Below are positions 1 through 10,512 of a DNA stretch of 64,000 nucleotides, piece after piece. Where the stretch lies: the NCBI RefSeq assembly GCF_001676025.1, contig NZ_LZFW01000007.1:20954-84953 (forward strand), written 5' to 3'. The stretch is from Vibrio sp. UCD-FRSSP16_30. GTDB taxonomy: Bacteria > Pseudomonadota > Gammaproteobacteria > Enterobacterales > Vibrionaceae. The notes beneath the pieces were generated by a model. That model was not told the origin of the DNA, searched no databases, and worked only from the letters and a program-made list of their open reading frames with translations. The position numbers and the translations under genes are program-made. Positions within the stretch are counted from its first letter, which is position 1. Each line of letters starts with the position of its first letter.

Positions 1-1570
1 AACGCTCGCCTTTCGCTGCATTCATATCAATATCAAAACGCAGGTTAGCCGCCGCAGGGAATGAACCACTAGAGCCATTAACCACAACTGAATCAATTGC
101 ATCTTCAAGCGTATTGACTATTTCTTGGCCTGTCATATCAAGGTTAACCAAGAAGTTAGTAAATGGTAGAACATTAAACGCATGACCTACCGATACGTCA
201 CCAGCTTCGATTGTTGTACGCACACCACCGCTGTTTTGAATCGCAATATCAGAACGGATAGACATATCAACAAACGCTTCTGATACTACGTTGCCCATAA
301 TGCTGCCATGTGCATTCATAAATTCGCGCTCAGCACTGCCTTCAACACACAATGCACCAGATGAGTGATTTGAACCTGGGGTACGTTCGTTACATAAAAG
401 GCCATCACTGTTACCGATAAGCTCTTCCATTTTCTCATCAACTTGCGCAGCAAACACAGCTAACTTATCTGCTGTCACTTGATCTTCTAGTACTGAACTC
501 AGCTCTGGCTTATCAGCAATGTATTGCTGGATAGTGTCAAGTTCCTCAGCAGTATGAACGCCTTCGCTTTCTTCTGCTGTATTTTCAAAAGTGTCGCCAA
601 GCAGCAAGTGAGGCGTACCCGCACATTGAGTCACATTACCTTGTGCGTCAAAGCTGACATTAAGCTCACCAAGAATCAGGCTGTTATCCCAAGCGTGCAC
701 AATACACACTTCCTCGCCGTCAGCATTGCGTACTACTGTTGGGTATTCACCCGCAGCGCTACCGAAGCCAATTTCAGTATAAAAATCATTGTCTCCAAGT
801 AGAGTATGGCTGTCGCCACCAACAATGACGTCAACGCCTGTTAGTTGCTCTGCCATGGCAACATCATTGTTGAAAGTGTAGTGAGTCAGTAGAACAATTT
901 TGTCTACGCCTTCTTCTTGAAGCTCATCGATATAACGCTGTGATGTTTCGACTTCATCGAGGAAGGTAGTGTCATCTGATGGCGATGATGATGCTTGCGT
1001 TTTGGCTGCGATATCGATACCAATTACGCCAACCTTTTGACCTGATACATCAAAAACTTTGTACGGCTGGTACATATCGTAAATTGGGTTAGTTGATGGT
1101 ACTTCGATGTTAGCTGCAAGAACTTCAGTGCCACAGCCATCTTCGCCGTTCTGTAATGTATCGATGAAGTGAGCAAGCTGCTCGTTACCATCATCAAATT
1201 CGTGGTTACCCAGAGCGAATGCGTCAAAACAAACTTGGTTCATCATTAAGGCATCAGGAAGCTCTTCACGGAACAAGCTGTAGTACATCGTACCGGTTAT
1301 TGCGTCACCCGCATGCAAACGAAGCGTGTTGTCATTTTGTAACTCATTGAACTTAGTCACAAGACGAGGGAAGCCACCGACTTCAACTTCTGTTGCAACA
1401 CCACCAAGGTTCAATTCAACCCCAGTTGCATCCAATTTTGAGTGATGATCATTAATATGTAAAAGACGAAGATTAAATGTTTCTCTATCTTGCGTCTCGT
1501 TGTCTGTGCTAGAAGAGTTACAGCCAACAAGGCCGGCAACCACCGCTACTGCTAATAGTGTCTTTTTCAT
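1..1570 (-). CDS. 5'-nucleotidase / metallophosphatase lipoprotein (3' end outside window)
   Basis: The product resembles UshA/NutA-type 5'-nucleotidases, which hydrolyse extracellular or periplasmic nucleotides to nucleosides and phosphate. The start has a signal peptide with a lipobox (AGLVGC), so it is probably a lipoprotein. Metallophosphatase motifs appear in order: LLHINDHHS, HAGDAITG, GNHEFD, LLTHYTFNND and GGDSHTLL. A C-terminal 5'-nucleotidase domain follows, with NSGGVRTTIEAGDVS as its substrate-binding signature. GGAAAT precedes the ATG. The reading frame runs off the left edge, so the C-terminus is missing here. It is divergent from a secreted nuclease, which suggests joint use of extracellular DNA. 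Family assignment is firm; exact substrate is not. Confidence 0.9.
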   Translation of the reverse strand, partial: MKKTLLAVAVVAGLVGCNSSSTDNETQDRETFNLRLLHINDHHSKLDATGVELNLGGVATEVEVGGFPRLVTKFNELQNDNTLRLHAGDAITGTMYYSLFREELPDALMMNQVCFDAFALGNHEFDDGNEQLAHFIDTLQNGEDGCGTEVLAANIEVPSTNPIYDMYQPYKVFDVSGQKVGVIGIDIAAKTQASSSPSDDTTFLDEVETSQRYIDELQEEGVDKIVLLTHYTFNNDVAMAEQLTGVDVIVGGDSHTLLGDNDFYTEIGFGSAAGEYPTVVRNADGEEVCIVHAWDNSLILGELNVSFDAQGNVTQCAGTPHLLLGDTFENTAEESEGVHTAEELDTIQQYIADKPELSSVLEDQVTADKLAVFAAQVDEKMEELIGNSDGLLCNERTPGSNHSSGALCVEGSAEREFMNAHGSIMGNVVSEAFVDMSIRSDIAIQNSGGVRTTIEAGDVSVGHAFNVLPFTNFLVNLDMTGQEIVNTLEDAIDSVVVNGSSGSFPAAANLRFDIDMNAAKGER

Positions 1571-1946
1571 TTTAATTTCCATTTTTATATTTATTTGCTT
1601 GATTAACTCAGAATGTATCTCTGTATATGCGGTGCATCGTAAAGACAATAAATTACGAAAATATTACAACAGAGAATAAATATAAAAATTAAAAAATACG
1701 CATAATAAAAGAAATAAAGTTAATGAACTTATTATTACAATTATATTTAAAAAATATAATAAATGGCACTTATTCCACCATAAAAAGCCTTTAGGATCAG
1801 CGTATTGAGTAATTAACATACAGATAGATTACAGTTTGATTAAGCATTAAATATAAAAGAAAAACGACAATAAATTAAAAATATAAATGTCACATTTACA
1901 TTTTAAGATTCCGGCCAAGCAAAATAACCCGTATCAAGGATACTTA
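1571..1946. promoter_or_regulatory. Divergent promoter region, nucleotidase / nuclease
   Basis: This is a very AT-rich spacer between two divergent genes for exported enzymes and must hold both promoters. I see no clear Pho box, CRP site or other named operator, and no convincing gene. Confidence 0.4.
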
Positions 1947-4694
1947 ATGAACAAAATAAAAATGGCTTGGTCTCTACCCTGCTTTTTAATTGCAAGCAGT
2001 GCCAGCGCTAATATTATCATCTCTGAAGTGGTCGAAGGTGCAAGCTATAATAAAGCCATTGAGATTGCCAATGTAGGACATAGTGCTGTCACCCTAGATG
2101 GCTACGTACTGCAAAAAGAAACTAACTTAGGTGGTGACTGGGCAGCGGATTACTCACTTGATGGTATCACTCTTGAACCATTTGAAACTTTCGTAGTTGG
2201 GCATGCTAGTGTTGCTGACGATCTTGCATTAAGAGTTAACGCTCTAAACAGCACTATCACCAATTTCAACGGCAATGACCCACTTCGCCTTCTCTTCAAC
2301 GGTGAAGTTGTCGACCTATTTGGCCCTAGCGGAATGGGCGGAACTGGTGATTTTAATAAAGACAAAACATTCGTTCGTTGCAACTATCAAGCCAATGCAT
2401 CTTGGGATGAGTCTCAGTGGTTTACGCTAGCAAAAGATGATTGGACTGATTTAGGCAACATTGAACCATCATGTGAAGGCGCTGTAGTCCCTGAACCTCC
2501 GGTTGCCGAAGAAGCAACCATCATGCAGTTGCAAGGCGAAGGCATCTATTCTCCTTACACAGATCCTGATAATTATAAATTTGAGTCCGATGAAACGTTT
2601 AAAGTCACGGGCATCGTTACTCACGTACAAACCTCAAATTTAGGTAATGACTTGCTGACTGGCTTCTTTATGCAAGATCCAGCAGCAGACACTAGCTCAA
2701 ATGCTTCAAACGGCATTTTTGTTAACGCTAATGTTAGCAATATCAAGGTTGGTAACGAAGTTGCGGTTATCGCAAAAGTGCAGGAGCACTACTCTTGGAC
2801 TCAGCTAGGTTCTACCTCAACACCTGCATTTGTTGAAGTGCTTGGCGAAGGTGAAAGCGTCGAGCCTACTGCGATTACAGCCCTTGAAAGCGATGAAAAC
2901 TTTGAACAAACGCTAGAACGTTACGAAGGCATGTTGGTTCGCGTCAACAATGCAACGGATATGCATGTTACTCGTACTTTTGGTTTTGATTACAGCGCAT
3001 ACCGTAACAACATGGTACTTGCTCATCAAGCAGTCAACTACCATCCAAACCAGCTCAACACACCACTAACCGCTGGCGCTAGCGCGCAAGATGCAAGCAA
3101 TGCTGACCGTCGTCTATTTGTAGAGTCATCCATTGAGGCCGCTGACGGCGTTGTACCTTGGTATCCTAACTTTGCACAAGACAACGGCACAGGCACCAGT
3201 GATGACTATATCCGTGTTGGTGCTCAGCTTAGCGAAGAAGGCTTAACTGGCGTACTGGGCTACTCATATTCTGAATACCGCTTATACGTACACAACACGG
3301 CTGACAACGGCACTTTTGTTGAAAACGAACGCTCCCTAGCGCCTAACCTAGAAGAGGGAGAGTTAGTTGTTTCTAGCTTCAACGTTCTCAACTTCTTCAA
3401 CTCTCCATTTGGTGGTCGCGATAACCCAACCAACAGCAACCGTGGCGCAGAAAGCCTTGCTGAATTTGATGTGCAATTAGAGAAAATCGTTTCTGCATTA
3501 GTTGCTATCGACGCTGATATCTACGGCCTAATTGAAATTGAAAACAACGGTTTTGACGAAGATTCTGCTATTCATGTACTGGTTGAAACGCTAAATAGCC
3601 GCCTAGACGAAGCTGATCAATACCAGATTGCAATGCCTAACGATCTTGAAGGCGAAGGCTTTGTTGGTACCGATGCCATCACGAACAAAATCATTTATCG
3701 TCCTAGCACTGCTACGTTAAATGACACTTACGTGATTGAACTGCCACAGCAACACGTAACAGAAAATGGTAGCACTAAGAGCGCTTATCAGCGTGATGCA
3801 TTCACTGCTTCTTTTGCTGTTGAAAATGCCGACAAAGATCTAGTGATTTCGACCAACCACTTCAAATCAAAAGGTTCGACGTGCTGGGAAGATGAAGCCA
3901 CCGCTGATCAAGAAAACGACGTGAACATCCAAGGCAGCTGTGAGCACTTCCGCGTATCAGCCGCTTACCAACTGGCTCAAGAGCTAACTAAGATTGATGG
4001 CTACAAAGTGGTTATGGGCGACCTTAACAGCTACGGCCAAGAAGATCCTATCTTAGTGTTGACCAACCGTGACAATGCACCTGCAGACTATGAAATCTAT
4101 GCAGCGCGCAACACTTACATTGGTGGTGACGCCACAAGCGGTACTCCACTACACGGTGAAGAAGGCGCGTTGATTGAAGAATCATTCAACTACCTAGACA
4201 TTGTTGAAGAGCTTAAGCCAAAGACTTACAGCTATTCATACAATGATGCAATGGGTACGCTAGATTACGTTTTGGTTGATAATGAGCTAAAAGATTATGT
4301 TGTGGATGCCGAAGTATGGTCAATTAACGCCGTTGAATCCTCTTTGTTCCAATACGCTAACGAGCATACTGGCGACCTAGTGAAACACAATGATGCATAC
4401 CGCTCTTCTGACCACGATCCAACAATTATTGTATTAGCATTCAACAATAATGATGAAGGCTCTGAAGACGGCGATGATAACTTGCCAGAAGGTGACGACG
4501 GATCTGAAGATGGAGACAACAATGCTCCTGAAGCTCCTGAAGCTCCTGAAGCTCCTGAAGATGATAATGGCAGTGATAACGACTCACAAGACGGTGGCAA
4601 CAATGTAGAAGGATCAAGCGGCGGTAGCTTTGATTTCTTGATGTTAATGCTAATGGCTGGCGGATTGGTAGCACGTCGCCGTTCTAAGCAATAA
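1947..4694 (+). CDS. ExeM/NucH-type extracellular nuclease with GlyGly-CTERM tail
   Basis: This is a large secreted nuclease expected to degrade extracellular DNA. After a signal peptide (ending near SSASA) there is a lamin-tail-like domain (NIIISEVVEGASYNKAIEI), then an OB-fold-like region. A C-terminal endonuclease/exonuclease/phosphatase domain follows, with SFNVLNFF, IEIENNG, NHFKSKG, MGDLNSYG and SSDHDP motifs. The tail holds an acidic linker, four PEA repeats, then SSGGS, a hydrophobic stretch and RRRSKQ. That is a GlyGly-CTERM signal, processed by rhombosortase in other species. I chose the ATG preceded by AAGGA with a six-base gap; an in-frame ATG 60 bases upstream would bury the signal peptide. 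Confidence 0.9.
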   Translation: MNKIKMAWSLPCFLIASSASANIIISEVVEGASYNKAIEIANVGHSAVTLDGYVLQKETNLGGDWAADYSLDGITLEPFETFVVGHASVADDLALRVNALNSTITNFNGNDPLRLLFNGEVVDLFGPSGMGGTGDFNKDKTFVRCNYQANASWDESQWFTLAKDDWTDLGNIEPSCEGAVVPEPPVAEEATIMQLQGEGIYSPYTDPDNYKFESDETFKVTGIVTHVQTSNLGNDLLTGFFMQDPAADTSSNASNGIFVNANVSNIKVGNEVAVIAKVQEHYSWTQLGSTSTPAFVEVLGEGESVEPTAITALESDENFEQTLERYEGMLVRVNNATDMHVTRTFGFDYSAYRNNMVLAHQAVNYHPNQLNTPLTAGASAQDASNADRRLFVESSIEAADGVVPWYPNFAQDNGTGTSDDYIRVGAQLSEEGLTGVLGYSYSEYRLYVHNTADNGTFVENERSLAPNLEEGELVVSSFNVLNFFNSPFGGRDNPTNSNRGAESLAEFDVQLEKIVSALVAIDADIYGLIEIENNGFDEDSAIHVLVETLNSRLDEADQYQIAMPNDLEGEGFVGTDAITNKIIYRPSTATLNDTYVIELPQQHVTENGSTKSAYQRDAFTASFAVENADKDLVISTNHFKSKGSTCWEDEATADQENDVNIQGSCEHFRVSAAYQLAQELTKIDGYKVVMGDLNSYGQEDPILVLTNRDNAPADYEIYAARNTYIGGDATSGTPLHGEEGALIEESFNYLDIVEELKPKTYSYSYNDAMGTLDYVLVDNELKDYVVDAEVWSINAVESSLFQYANEHTGDLVKHNDAYRSSDHDPTIIVLAFNNNDEGSEDGDDNLPEGDDGSEDGDNNAPEAPEAPEAPEDDNGSDNDSQDGGNNVEGSSGGSFDFLMLMLMAGGLVARRRSKQ
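4524..4559 (+). repeat. Four tandem copies of a 9-bp coding repeat
   Basis: GCTCCTGAA is repeated four times without change and encodes a Pro-Glu-Ala run in the acidic linker of the nuclease. Such a run can change copy number by slippage without breaking the frame. Confidence 0.9.
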
Positions 4695-4730
4695 TTGTAA
4701 ACAGTAACACTGTATTGCAAAGATAAAAGT

Positions 4731-4758
4731 AAGCCGGCGAATGATTCGCCGGCTTTTT
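4731..4758 (+). terminator. Rho-independent terminator after the nuclease gene
   Basis: An 11-bp perfect stem (AAGCCGGCGAA / TTCGCCGGCTT) with a three-base loop is followed by a T run on the plus strand. It lies between convergent genes and may serve both, though the minus-strand U tract is poorer. Confidence 0.9.
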
Positions 4759-4779
4759 GTTTTGGTCAGTTTATTTAAA

Positions 4780-5559
4780 TTAGCCAAAAAACTTTTTAAA
4801 TAAATCATCCTTACGAGCACCATCTTGTTTGGTCATCAATTGTACGTAATAAGGAATACTATCTGGCGCTTTATCGTTGGAATAACCAAATGCCGACGTT
4901 AATCTCTGTAATAACAGCGGTGCATTACTGCTGAGTGTTGCGGTATCTTGTACTTCAAACTTATTTAAATAGAGATTTGGCTGACCTAATATAGCTTGAT
5001 GCCTATTAGTCCCATCAATTGAAATTAGTAACGTCTTATCTTTCCATTGCTGTGTTCTATCATTTACTACATTTTTGAATGCGACAAAATCTGCAGGGGG
5101 CATCTTGGCATCATCAACTCCTAAAGAGCAACATGCATCTGGTATAGGATTTGCGTCAAAACGGTCTTGAAACTCTTGGCTATTAAGAACAAAAGCTATT
5201 TGGCCAAGCACGCGAGTGGCATTAGTATTCTCTGTCTTCGTTGAAGTAGATGAAAACTTGAACTTTATATCGGCAAATACAGGGACCAAAACATCATTAA
5301 CAACATAGTCAGCTTCGGCTTTATTATGCTCAGTCACATAAACAGCATCGCTATGAGTTAAATGAAATTTATTTTCTAATTTTTTCTCAATAGTCGCATC
5401 ACTGTGTTTAACAATATCACCAAGATCTTCTCCTGCCTGATCGAGTACTTTTTTCATCTCTTTGCCAACAGAATCTACCTGTTCGCTACCACTATCACAG
5501 CCATTTAAAACTAAAGCTGCAACAGCCGCGAGTACCAAACCTTTAACCTTCAAATTCAT
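4780..5559 (-). CDS. Lipoprotein of unknown function
   Basis: I do not recognise a family. The product starts with a short basic region, a hydrophobic stretch and a lipobox (VLNGC), so it is a probable lipoprotein of about 259 residues. The middle is rich in charged residues and a CC pair occurs in DACCSLG. The chosen ATG has AGGG eight bases upstream; a GTG three codons earlier is possible. It is monocistronic between a convergent nuclease gene and a membrane-protein gene. Confidence 0.75.
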   Translation of the reverse strand: MNLKVKGLVLAAVAALVLNGCDSGSEQVDSVGKEMKKVLDQAGEDLGDIVKHSDATIEKKLENKFHLTHSDAVYVTEHNKAEADYVVNDVLVPVFADIKFKFSSTSTKTENTNATRVLGQIAFVLNSQEFQDRFDANPIPDACCSLGVDDAKMPPADFVAFKNVVNDRTQQWKDKTLLISIDGTNRHQAILGQPNLYLNKFEVQDTATLSSNAPLLLQRLTSAFGYSNDKAPDSIPYYVQLMTKQDGARKDDLFKKFFG

Positions 5560-5722
5560 TGCCAACACCCTAAAACCAATGCTTCATCAACAAGCGCAAT
5601 ATTTAGCAAACAATGCGCTCAGTTGAATAATTGGCACGGAGTATGAAGGAAGATAGCCAAAGCCCAAAACTAAACTATGTTTTCAAATATGGTTTTAAAA
5701 TATGGCTTTCGTATATGAGCTT

Positions 5723-6202
5723 TTATCGCATTAACTTCAAAATATTGCGTATCGATAAAACAACACCTGAAAACACGGTGATTTTAAAACAAATTTCCGA
5801 GGTCTTATGAATTGAAGTAAATACGTCACTTTGTGTTACCACTGGGCCTTGCGCCTGCATGTGCACTATCTCTGGCACAAAGTAGAATCCGAACAGCAGC
5901 CCCGTTGTGACCATTAAGCTCATGCTGATGATCGCTATCCAATCGGTCCCTTTTTTGAAATAGCTGAACAGCTCAAATACGCAGGCAAAAATGCACACCA
6001 TAACCAAGGGGTACGATAATCGTACAAAGACTTCGGTCATCAATAGTCCTTCTTGAAAACGGCTCAGTAACGAGCTGCCAAGAAAGCTGCTGGAGTTAAA
6101 AATAACAGGGGCGACAACCACACCAGAAAATAACGAAAAGCCCATAATAATGGTCAGCAAAATAACGTAAGTCACAGCGACTGTTTTGAACAGTTGATTC
6201 AT
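5723..6202 (-). CDS. DUF4149/TMEM205-like membrane protein
   Basis: This 159-residue protein has four predicted membrane segments. The pattern SGVVVAPVIF ... SRFQEGLLMTEVFVRLSY resembles DUF4149 proteins, whose function is unknown. It lies 40 bases downstream of ycdX on the same strand and may be co-transcribed with it. Family assignment rests on motif resemblance only. Confidence 0.6.
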   Translation of the reverse strand: MNQLFKTVAVTYVILLTIIMGFSLFSGVVVAPVIFNSSSFLGSSLLSRFQEGLLMTEVFVRLSYPLVMVCIFACVFELFSYFKKGTDWIAIISMSLMVTTGLLFGFYFVPEIVHMQAQGPVVTQSDVFTSIHKTSEICFKITVFSGVVLSIRNILKLMR

Positions 6203-6242
6203 CTCTTTACCTTAAAATTTTTAGCCGAAATCACGTCTACAT

Positions 6243-6986
6243 TTACCAATCAAACTCATGGGCAATATCAATTCCCTTCGTTGCCAAATAGGCAAATACC
6301 GACTCGACGGTGTTATTGATTACCCGCTCTGCTGGGTAACCTACGTCAGTGATTAACGCTTTTGCTTTATCAAAGCGCCCTAGATCCCAAGCATTATGCG
6401 CATCAGAACCCACGCTAATTGGTGCATCATATTTTTTGGCTAACTGAGCAATTTTTTGACAGTTATCAAAACAGCCTTTTCTAGAATATAAGAAGGAACT
6501 ATTATTTATCTCAAGCGCCACATTTTGTTGCGCGGCCAATTTTACAATCTGCTCAATATGGATAGGAAAACGAGTATTACCGGGGTGAGTCACAACATGA
6601 ATCTTGCCACTTTTTATCACATTACTCATCGCTTCTGTATTGGCATCGATATCTCGCGGCGCAAATACTGGCGGATGAAAACCGGTAAGAATAATATCTA
6701 AACTGGCGCGAGTAGGCTCATCAATATCAATGTTACCTTCAAGATCTTTAATATTACTCTCTATGCCACGTAATATGCCCACGCCATCCGCAACACGAGG
6801 GAAGGTAAGGCTGTTAACAAAGTGCCAGCGATGCGGTGCGTCTTCCATATCCGGCCCATGATCGGTATTCGCAAACAAGCGAATACCTCGCTTTGGCGCT
6901 TCACGCACATAATCATGTATGGTGCTATAGGCATGATGACTGGCTAAAGTATGGGTATGCAAATCCACTTCTAATTTATAACTCAT
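6243..6986 (-). CDS. ycdX: PHP-domain phosphatase YcdX
   Basis: This 247-residue protein is a YcdX-type phosphatase of the PHP superfamily, which uses a cluster of metal ions to hydrolyse phosphoesters. Metal-ligand motifs are visible: VDLHTHT at the start, ANTDHGPD, GFHPP, HVVTHPGN and VGSDAHN near the end. Its length matches the family. Physiological substrate is not established; in E. coli ycdX has been linked to swarming. Confidence 0.9.
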   Translation of the reverse strand: MSYKLEVDLHTHTLASHHAYSTIHDYVREAPKRGIRLFANTDHGPDMEDAPHRWHFVNSLTFPRVADGVGILRGIESNIKDLEGNIDIDEPTRASLDIILTGFHPPVFAPRDIDANTEAMSNVIKSGKIHVVTHPGNTRFPIHIEQIVKLAAQQNVALEINNSSFLYSRKGCFDNCQKIAQLAKKYDAPISVGSDAHNAWDLGRFDKAKALITDVGYPAERVINNTVESVFAYLATKGIDIAHEFDW

Positions 6987-7246
6987 GATTCAAACCTTTG
7001 TTTAACTAAACGACTGAGATCAGTACCAATATATTTCACTACCATATACGACTTAGTTTTGATTTTCATTGCTTTGATTAGCTCTACTTTATTAAACCCT
7101 GCATTTCACCCTATCGAACGATAACCATGACACCCAAATCACCATCATCATAAACACACAAGATCCTGAGCATGAACAGCTATTAAGCATTCAATTGAAC
7201 TGTGTTAAGGTTTGTATTGCTCTATAAACACGGATGAGGACTTACA

Positions 7247-8143
7247 GTGAAAGTGAGATTATTGCTTAACGGGAAAAAAGCATCTCTAGCGACAGTGCGA
7301 GAAGCTGTTTTTGCCATTAGGGCTGACGGAACCGACTTAGAAGTTCGCCCCACTTGGGAGGCTGGAGATATCGATCGCCTCGTGCAAGAAGCCGTTGAGC
7401 AAAACTGCGACCGGTTAATAGCAGGAGGTGGTGACGGGACAATCAATGAAGTCGTGAATGCTTTAATGAAGATTCCAAAACTACAGCGTCCAGAACTCGC
7501 AGTACTGCCACTGGGCACAGCAAACGATTTTGCAACCTCATGCCTTATCCCAACTCAACTTGAATACGATGCACTAAAATTAGCCATTAGCGGTGAAAGC
7601 CACTATGTCGATGTCATCAAAGCAGGCTCTCACTACTTTATGAATATGGCCACTGGTGGTTTTGGCGCGCAAGTTACTGCAACGACCCCTGTAGCATTAA
7701 AGAACTTCCTTGGTGGCGGCGCTTATACGCTTACTGGTTTGGTTCAAGCACTTAACTTTCAGCCTTTTTCTGGTCAAGTTATTTTTGATAATAATGTTAT
7801 CGATAGCAACGTTATTGTCGGCGCGGTATGTAATGGCCGACAAGCTGGCGGTGGACAAGTGCTATCACCGAACTCATTCATAAATGACGGTAAAATGGAG
7901 GTTATATCCCTTAGTGACTTTCCAAAAACTGCTCTTCCCTTAGTGTTACAAGAGCTCAACGATCCTAAGCCTGACGGTCAATATGTGCGAAAAATTCAAG
8001 TAGAAAGCATCGAATGGCAAGCTGATACTTTAATGCCGATTAATTTGGATGGTGAGCCGATTACAAGTAATAAGATTAAATTTGAAGTCTGCGCATCTCA
8101 GATCAAGATGGTTTTACCTGCGGCGTGTCCGTTATTAAAATAA
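7247..8143 (+). CDS. yegS: Diacylglycerol-kinase-like lipid kinase YegS
   Basis: This 298-residue protein is a YegS-type lipid kinase that phosphorylates lipids such as phosphatidylglycerol in vitro. The nucleotide-binding signature GGGDGT sits at residues 60-65, followed by LPLGTANDFA, both diagnostic of the DAGK catalytic domain. The C-terminal half ends with NLDGEP, also typical. The start is a GTG preceded by GAGG. It stands alone, convergent with the next gene. Confidence 0.92.
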   Translation: MKVRLLLNGKKASLATVREAVFAIRADGTDLEVRPTWEAGDIDRLVQEAVEQNCDRLIAGGGDGTINEVVNALMKIPKLQRPELAVLPLGTANDFATSCLIPTQLEYDALKLAISGESHYVDVIKAGSHYFMNMATGGFGAQVTATTPVALKNFLGGGAYTLTGLVQALNFQPFSGQVIFDNNVIDSNVIVGAVCNGRQAGGGQVLSPNSFINDGKMEVISLSDFPKTALPLVLQELNDPKPDGQYVRKIQVESIEWQADTLMPINLDGEPITSNKIKFEVCASQIKMVLPAACPLLK

Positions 8144-8209
8144 CAGATGAGCATTAGATGTAGATTGTAATTTTAATAAGGCATTCGATGTTAAGTAAGG
8201 GGGTAAATC

Positions 8210-9043
8210 CTACCTAATCACTGAAATAGGATAAGTAAAAAACAGTAGGTGGCAAAAGTTGAATAGAAAATGTGTTAATACCGCAATCCATAATCGACCA
8301 GATAAGTGGAACATCATTCCGTAGCCTACCCCTGCAAGTGTTGCAAAAATGACAAACGCTAACCCACCCGCAATATGCGCAAAGCCAAATAATCCACTGG
8401 CTACAGCTAAAGCAATTTTCCAATCAAACTTAGAAGTTAAGCTTTGCTGAATAAGACCTCGAAAAATGGCTTCTTCAACAACACAGGTGAGTAGCAAATT
8501 ATTGAGCGCAAACAGCCACCACCAAGCTGGAATCGTCACTTCTATGCCTATTTTCCCCATCATTACGGCAATGGGAAGTAACGTACTAAGAAAAAGTAAT
8601 GAGGTGATGATAGCCCTTGGATTCAGTGTTTTGTTTTGCCCAAGAAGCTGAGGGTAAGCAAGCAGTAAAGCGAAGAAGATAATAGGTTTATCTAGATTTA
8701 GATACAAATTGAATGTAATGCTGTTTGGTCCAGTTCGCACATTATCGAGAACATGCAAATTATCAAAACCAGGCAATAGATGCAGTGCTAATCCAGCGCA
8801 CCATGCGATAACGACCACCCATGCACTGTATTTGCGCCAACCACTTAGCTGTGGGATTTGCCAAGCCATAGCAAGGCCAAAAATGATAGTGCCAATGGCT
8901 AGAATGGACAGTCGGGACTCAAGATACGCCCCAATCACCGCAATGGCTAAACCAATAAATCCCGCTTTAGAATAACCAAACAGCGCGCAGGCCATCGCAA
9001 CCGCTAACGGAACCCAAATCCAAAAATCACTACTTAATAGCAT
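8210..9043 (-). CDS. CPBP-family intramembrane metalloprotease
   Basis: This is an integral membrane protein of 277 residues with about eight hydrophobic segments. The C-terminal third has the CPBP (Rce1/Abi) signature: EEAIFRG, then FGFAH and HFLFN, which supply the Glu, His and Asn active-site residues. Family members cleave prenylated proteins in eukaryotes or act in peptide maturation and immunity in bacteria. No neighbouring peptide substrate gene is visible, so its role is open. Confidence 0.88.
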   Translation of the reverse strand: MLLSSDFWIWVPLAVAMACALFGYSKAGFIGLAIAVIGAYLESRLSILAIGTIIFGLAMAWQIPQLSGWRKYSAWVVVIAWCAGLALHLLPGFDNLHVLDNVRTGPNSITFNLYLNLDKPIIFFALLLAYPQLLGQNKTLNPRAIITSLLFLSTLLPIAVMMGKIGIEVTIPAWWWLFALNNLLLTCVVEEAIFRGLIQQSLTSKFDWKIALAVASGLFGFAHIAGGLAFVIFATLAGVGYGMMFHLSGRLWIAVLTHFLFNFCHLLFFTYPISVIR

Positions 9044-9384
9044 TAGTTACTAACACATATTAAAAACATATATTAAAAACATAGCGTCCTCAAACTAGCG
9101 TTGATGCAGAGTAAATACAGCCTTAACCTGCTTTTACTTTTTCTTGTGGTCATCATCAAGATAACCACAATTCAATACATTAAAGAATAATACTGATAAA
9201 TCATAGGCATATAGGTGCACCACTTCAAGCATCGTGGCTTTAGTTTACGGTTGTTTTTTCTACAATCACCTATAATATTCAAAACTCTATTTGTGGTTAG
9301 ATAGCCAAAACTATTTGAGATATATAATATCGCCACTTATTATCACCAAATGACCTAGTCCTATAGCCCGGAGAGAACTCAACG
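9044..9384. promoter_or_regulatory. Upstream region of potABCD
   Basis: This AT-rich gap between divergent genes should hold promoters for the CPBP protease and the polyamine transporter operon. I see no recognisable operator or RNA structure in it. Confidence 0.35.
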
Positions 9385-10512
9385 TTGAACGCACAACAAC
9401 CCACTAAGCAATCGACTAAACAGCCCGTTATTCGTTTAACTGGAGTCAGTAAAAGCTTTGATGGCAAAGAGATCATTGGCAATCTCAATTTAGATGTTAA
9501 TCATGGCGAGTTTCTTACCATTCTTGGGCCATCTGGGTGCGGTAAAACGACAGTACTGCGCATGATTGCAGGATTTGAAAACGTTGATAGCGGCAATATT
9601 GTTCTGGATAAGCAAAACGTTACCGATATCCCCGCCGAGCAAAGACACGTTAATACGGTCTTTCAAAGCTATGCGTTATTTCCTCACATGAGCGTATTTG
9701 AAAACGTTGCTTTTGGGCTACGAATGCAAAAAGTACCTACTGCCGAAATTGAACCTAGAGTCATGGAAGCGTTGCAAATGGTGCGTTTAGGCTCAATGAG
9801 TCAGCGTAAGCCAAGCCAACTTTCCGGTGGTCAACAACAACGTGTTGCCATTGCTCGCGCGGTGGTCAACAAACCCAAAGTATTGCTACTTGATGAGTCT
9901 TTATCTGCATTGGATTACAAGCTTAGAAAGCAAATGCAGATAGAGCTTAAACAACTGCAGCGCCAACTGGGCATTACCTTTATCTTTGTGACCCACGATC
10001 AAGAAGAAGCACTTTCCATGTCAGATCGCATTATTGTGATGCGAGATGGCATCATTGAACAAGATGGTACGCCGCGGGAAATTTACGAAGAGCCTAAAAA
10101 CTTATTCGTGGCGCGATTTATTGGCGAAATTAATGTGTTTGATGCAGTGGCAAAGCAGCGAATCGATGATAAGCGCATCAGTGCAACCATTGAAGGCATC
10201 GATTCTGTCATCTATTTTGATCAAGATGTCACTAGCGGAGAAAAGCTGCGAGTACTGCTTCGCCCAGAAGATCTTAGGCTAAAAGAGATCAAAGAATCCG
10301 AACAAAAAGGCATTGTTGGGCACGTTATTGAGCGCACCTATAAAGGCATGACACTAGATTCAGTGATTGAACTTGAGTCTGGATTAAAAGTGATGATCAG
10401 TGAGTTTTTTAATGAAGACGATCCTGATGTTGACCACTCCCTAGGGCAAAAAGTAGCCATTACTTGGGTTGAGAGTTGGGAGGTCGTATTGCATGATGAG
10501 CAAGAAATTTAA
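9385..10512 (+). CDS. potA: Spermidine/putrescine ABC transporter ATPase PotA
   Basis: This ATPase powers uptake of spermidine and putrescine. The ABC motifs are complete: Walker [10 protein letters not shown]-loop region [12 protein letters not shown], signature LSGGQQQR, Walker [13 protein letters not shown] and the switch His in [11 protein letters not shown]-terminal TOBE-like domain follows (LRPEDLRL). The 375-residue length fits the family. The start is a TTG with GGAGAG nine bases upstream. It is the first gene of potABCD and overlaps potB. Confidence 0.96.
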   Translation: MNAQQPTKQSTKQPVIRLTGVSKSFDGKEIIGNLNLDVNHGEFLTILGPSGCGKTTVLRMIAGFENVDSGNIVLDKQNVTDIPAEQRHVNTVFQSYALFPHMSVFENVAFGLRMQKVPTAEIEPRVMEALQMVRLGSMSQRKPSQLSGGQQQRVAIARAVVNKPKVLLLDESLSALDYKLRKQMQIELKQLQRQLGITFIFVTHDQEEALSMSDRIIVMRDGIIEQDGTPREIYEEPKNLFVARFIGEINVFDAVAKQRIDDKRISATIEGIDSVIYFDQDVTSGEKLRVLLRPEDLRLKEIKESEQKGIVGHVIERTYKGMTLDSVIELESGLKVMISEFFNEDDPDVDHSLGQKVAITWVESWEVVLHDEQEI

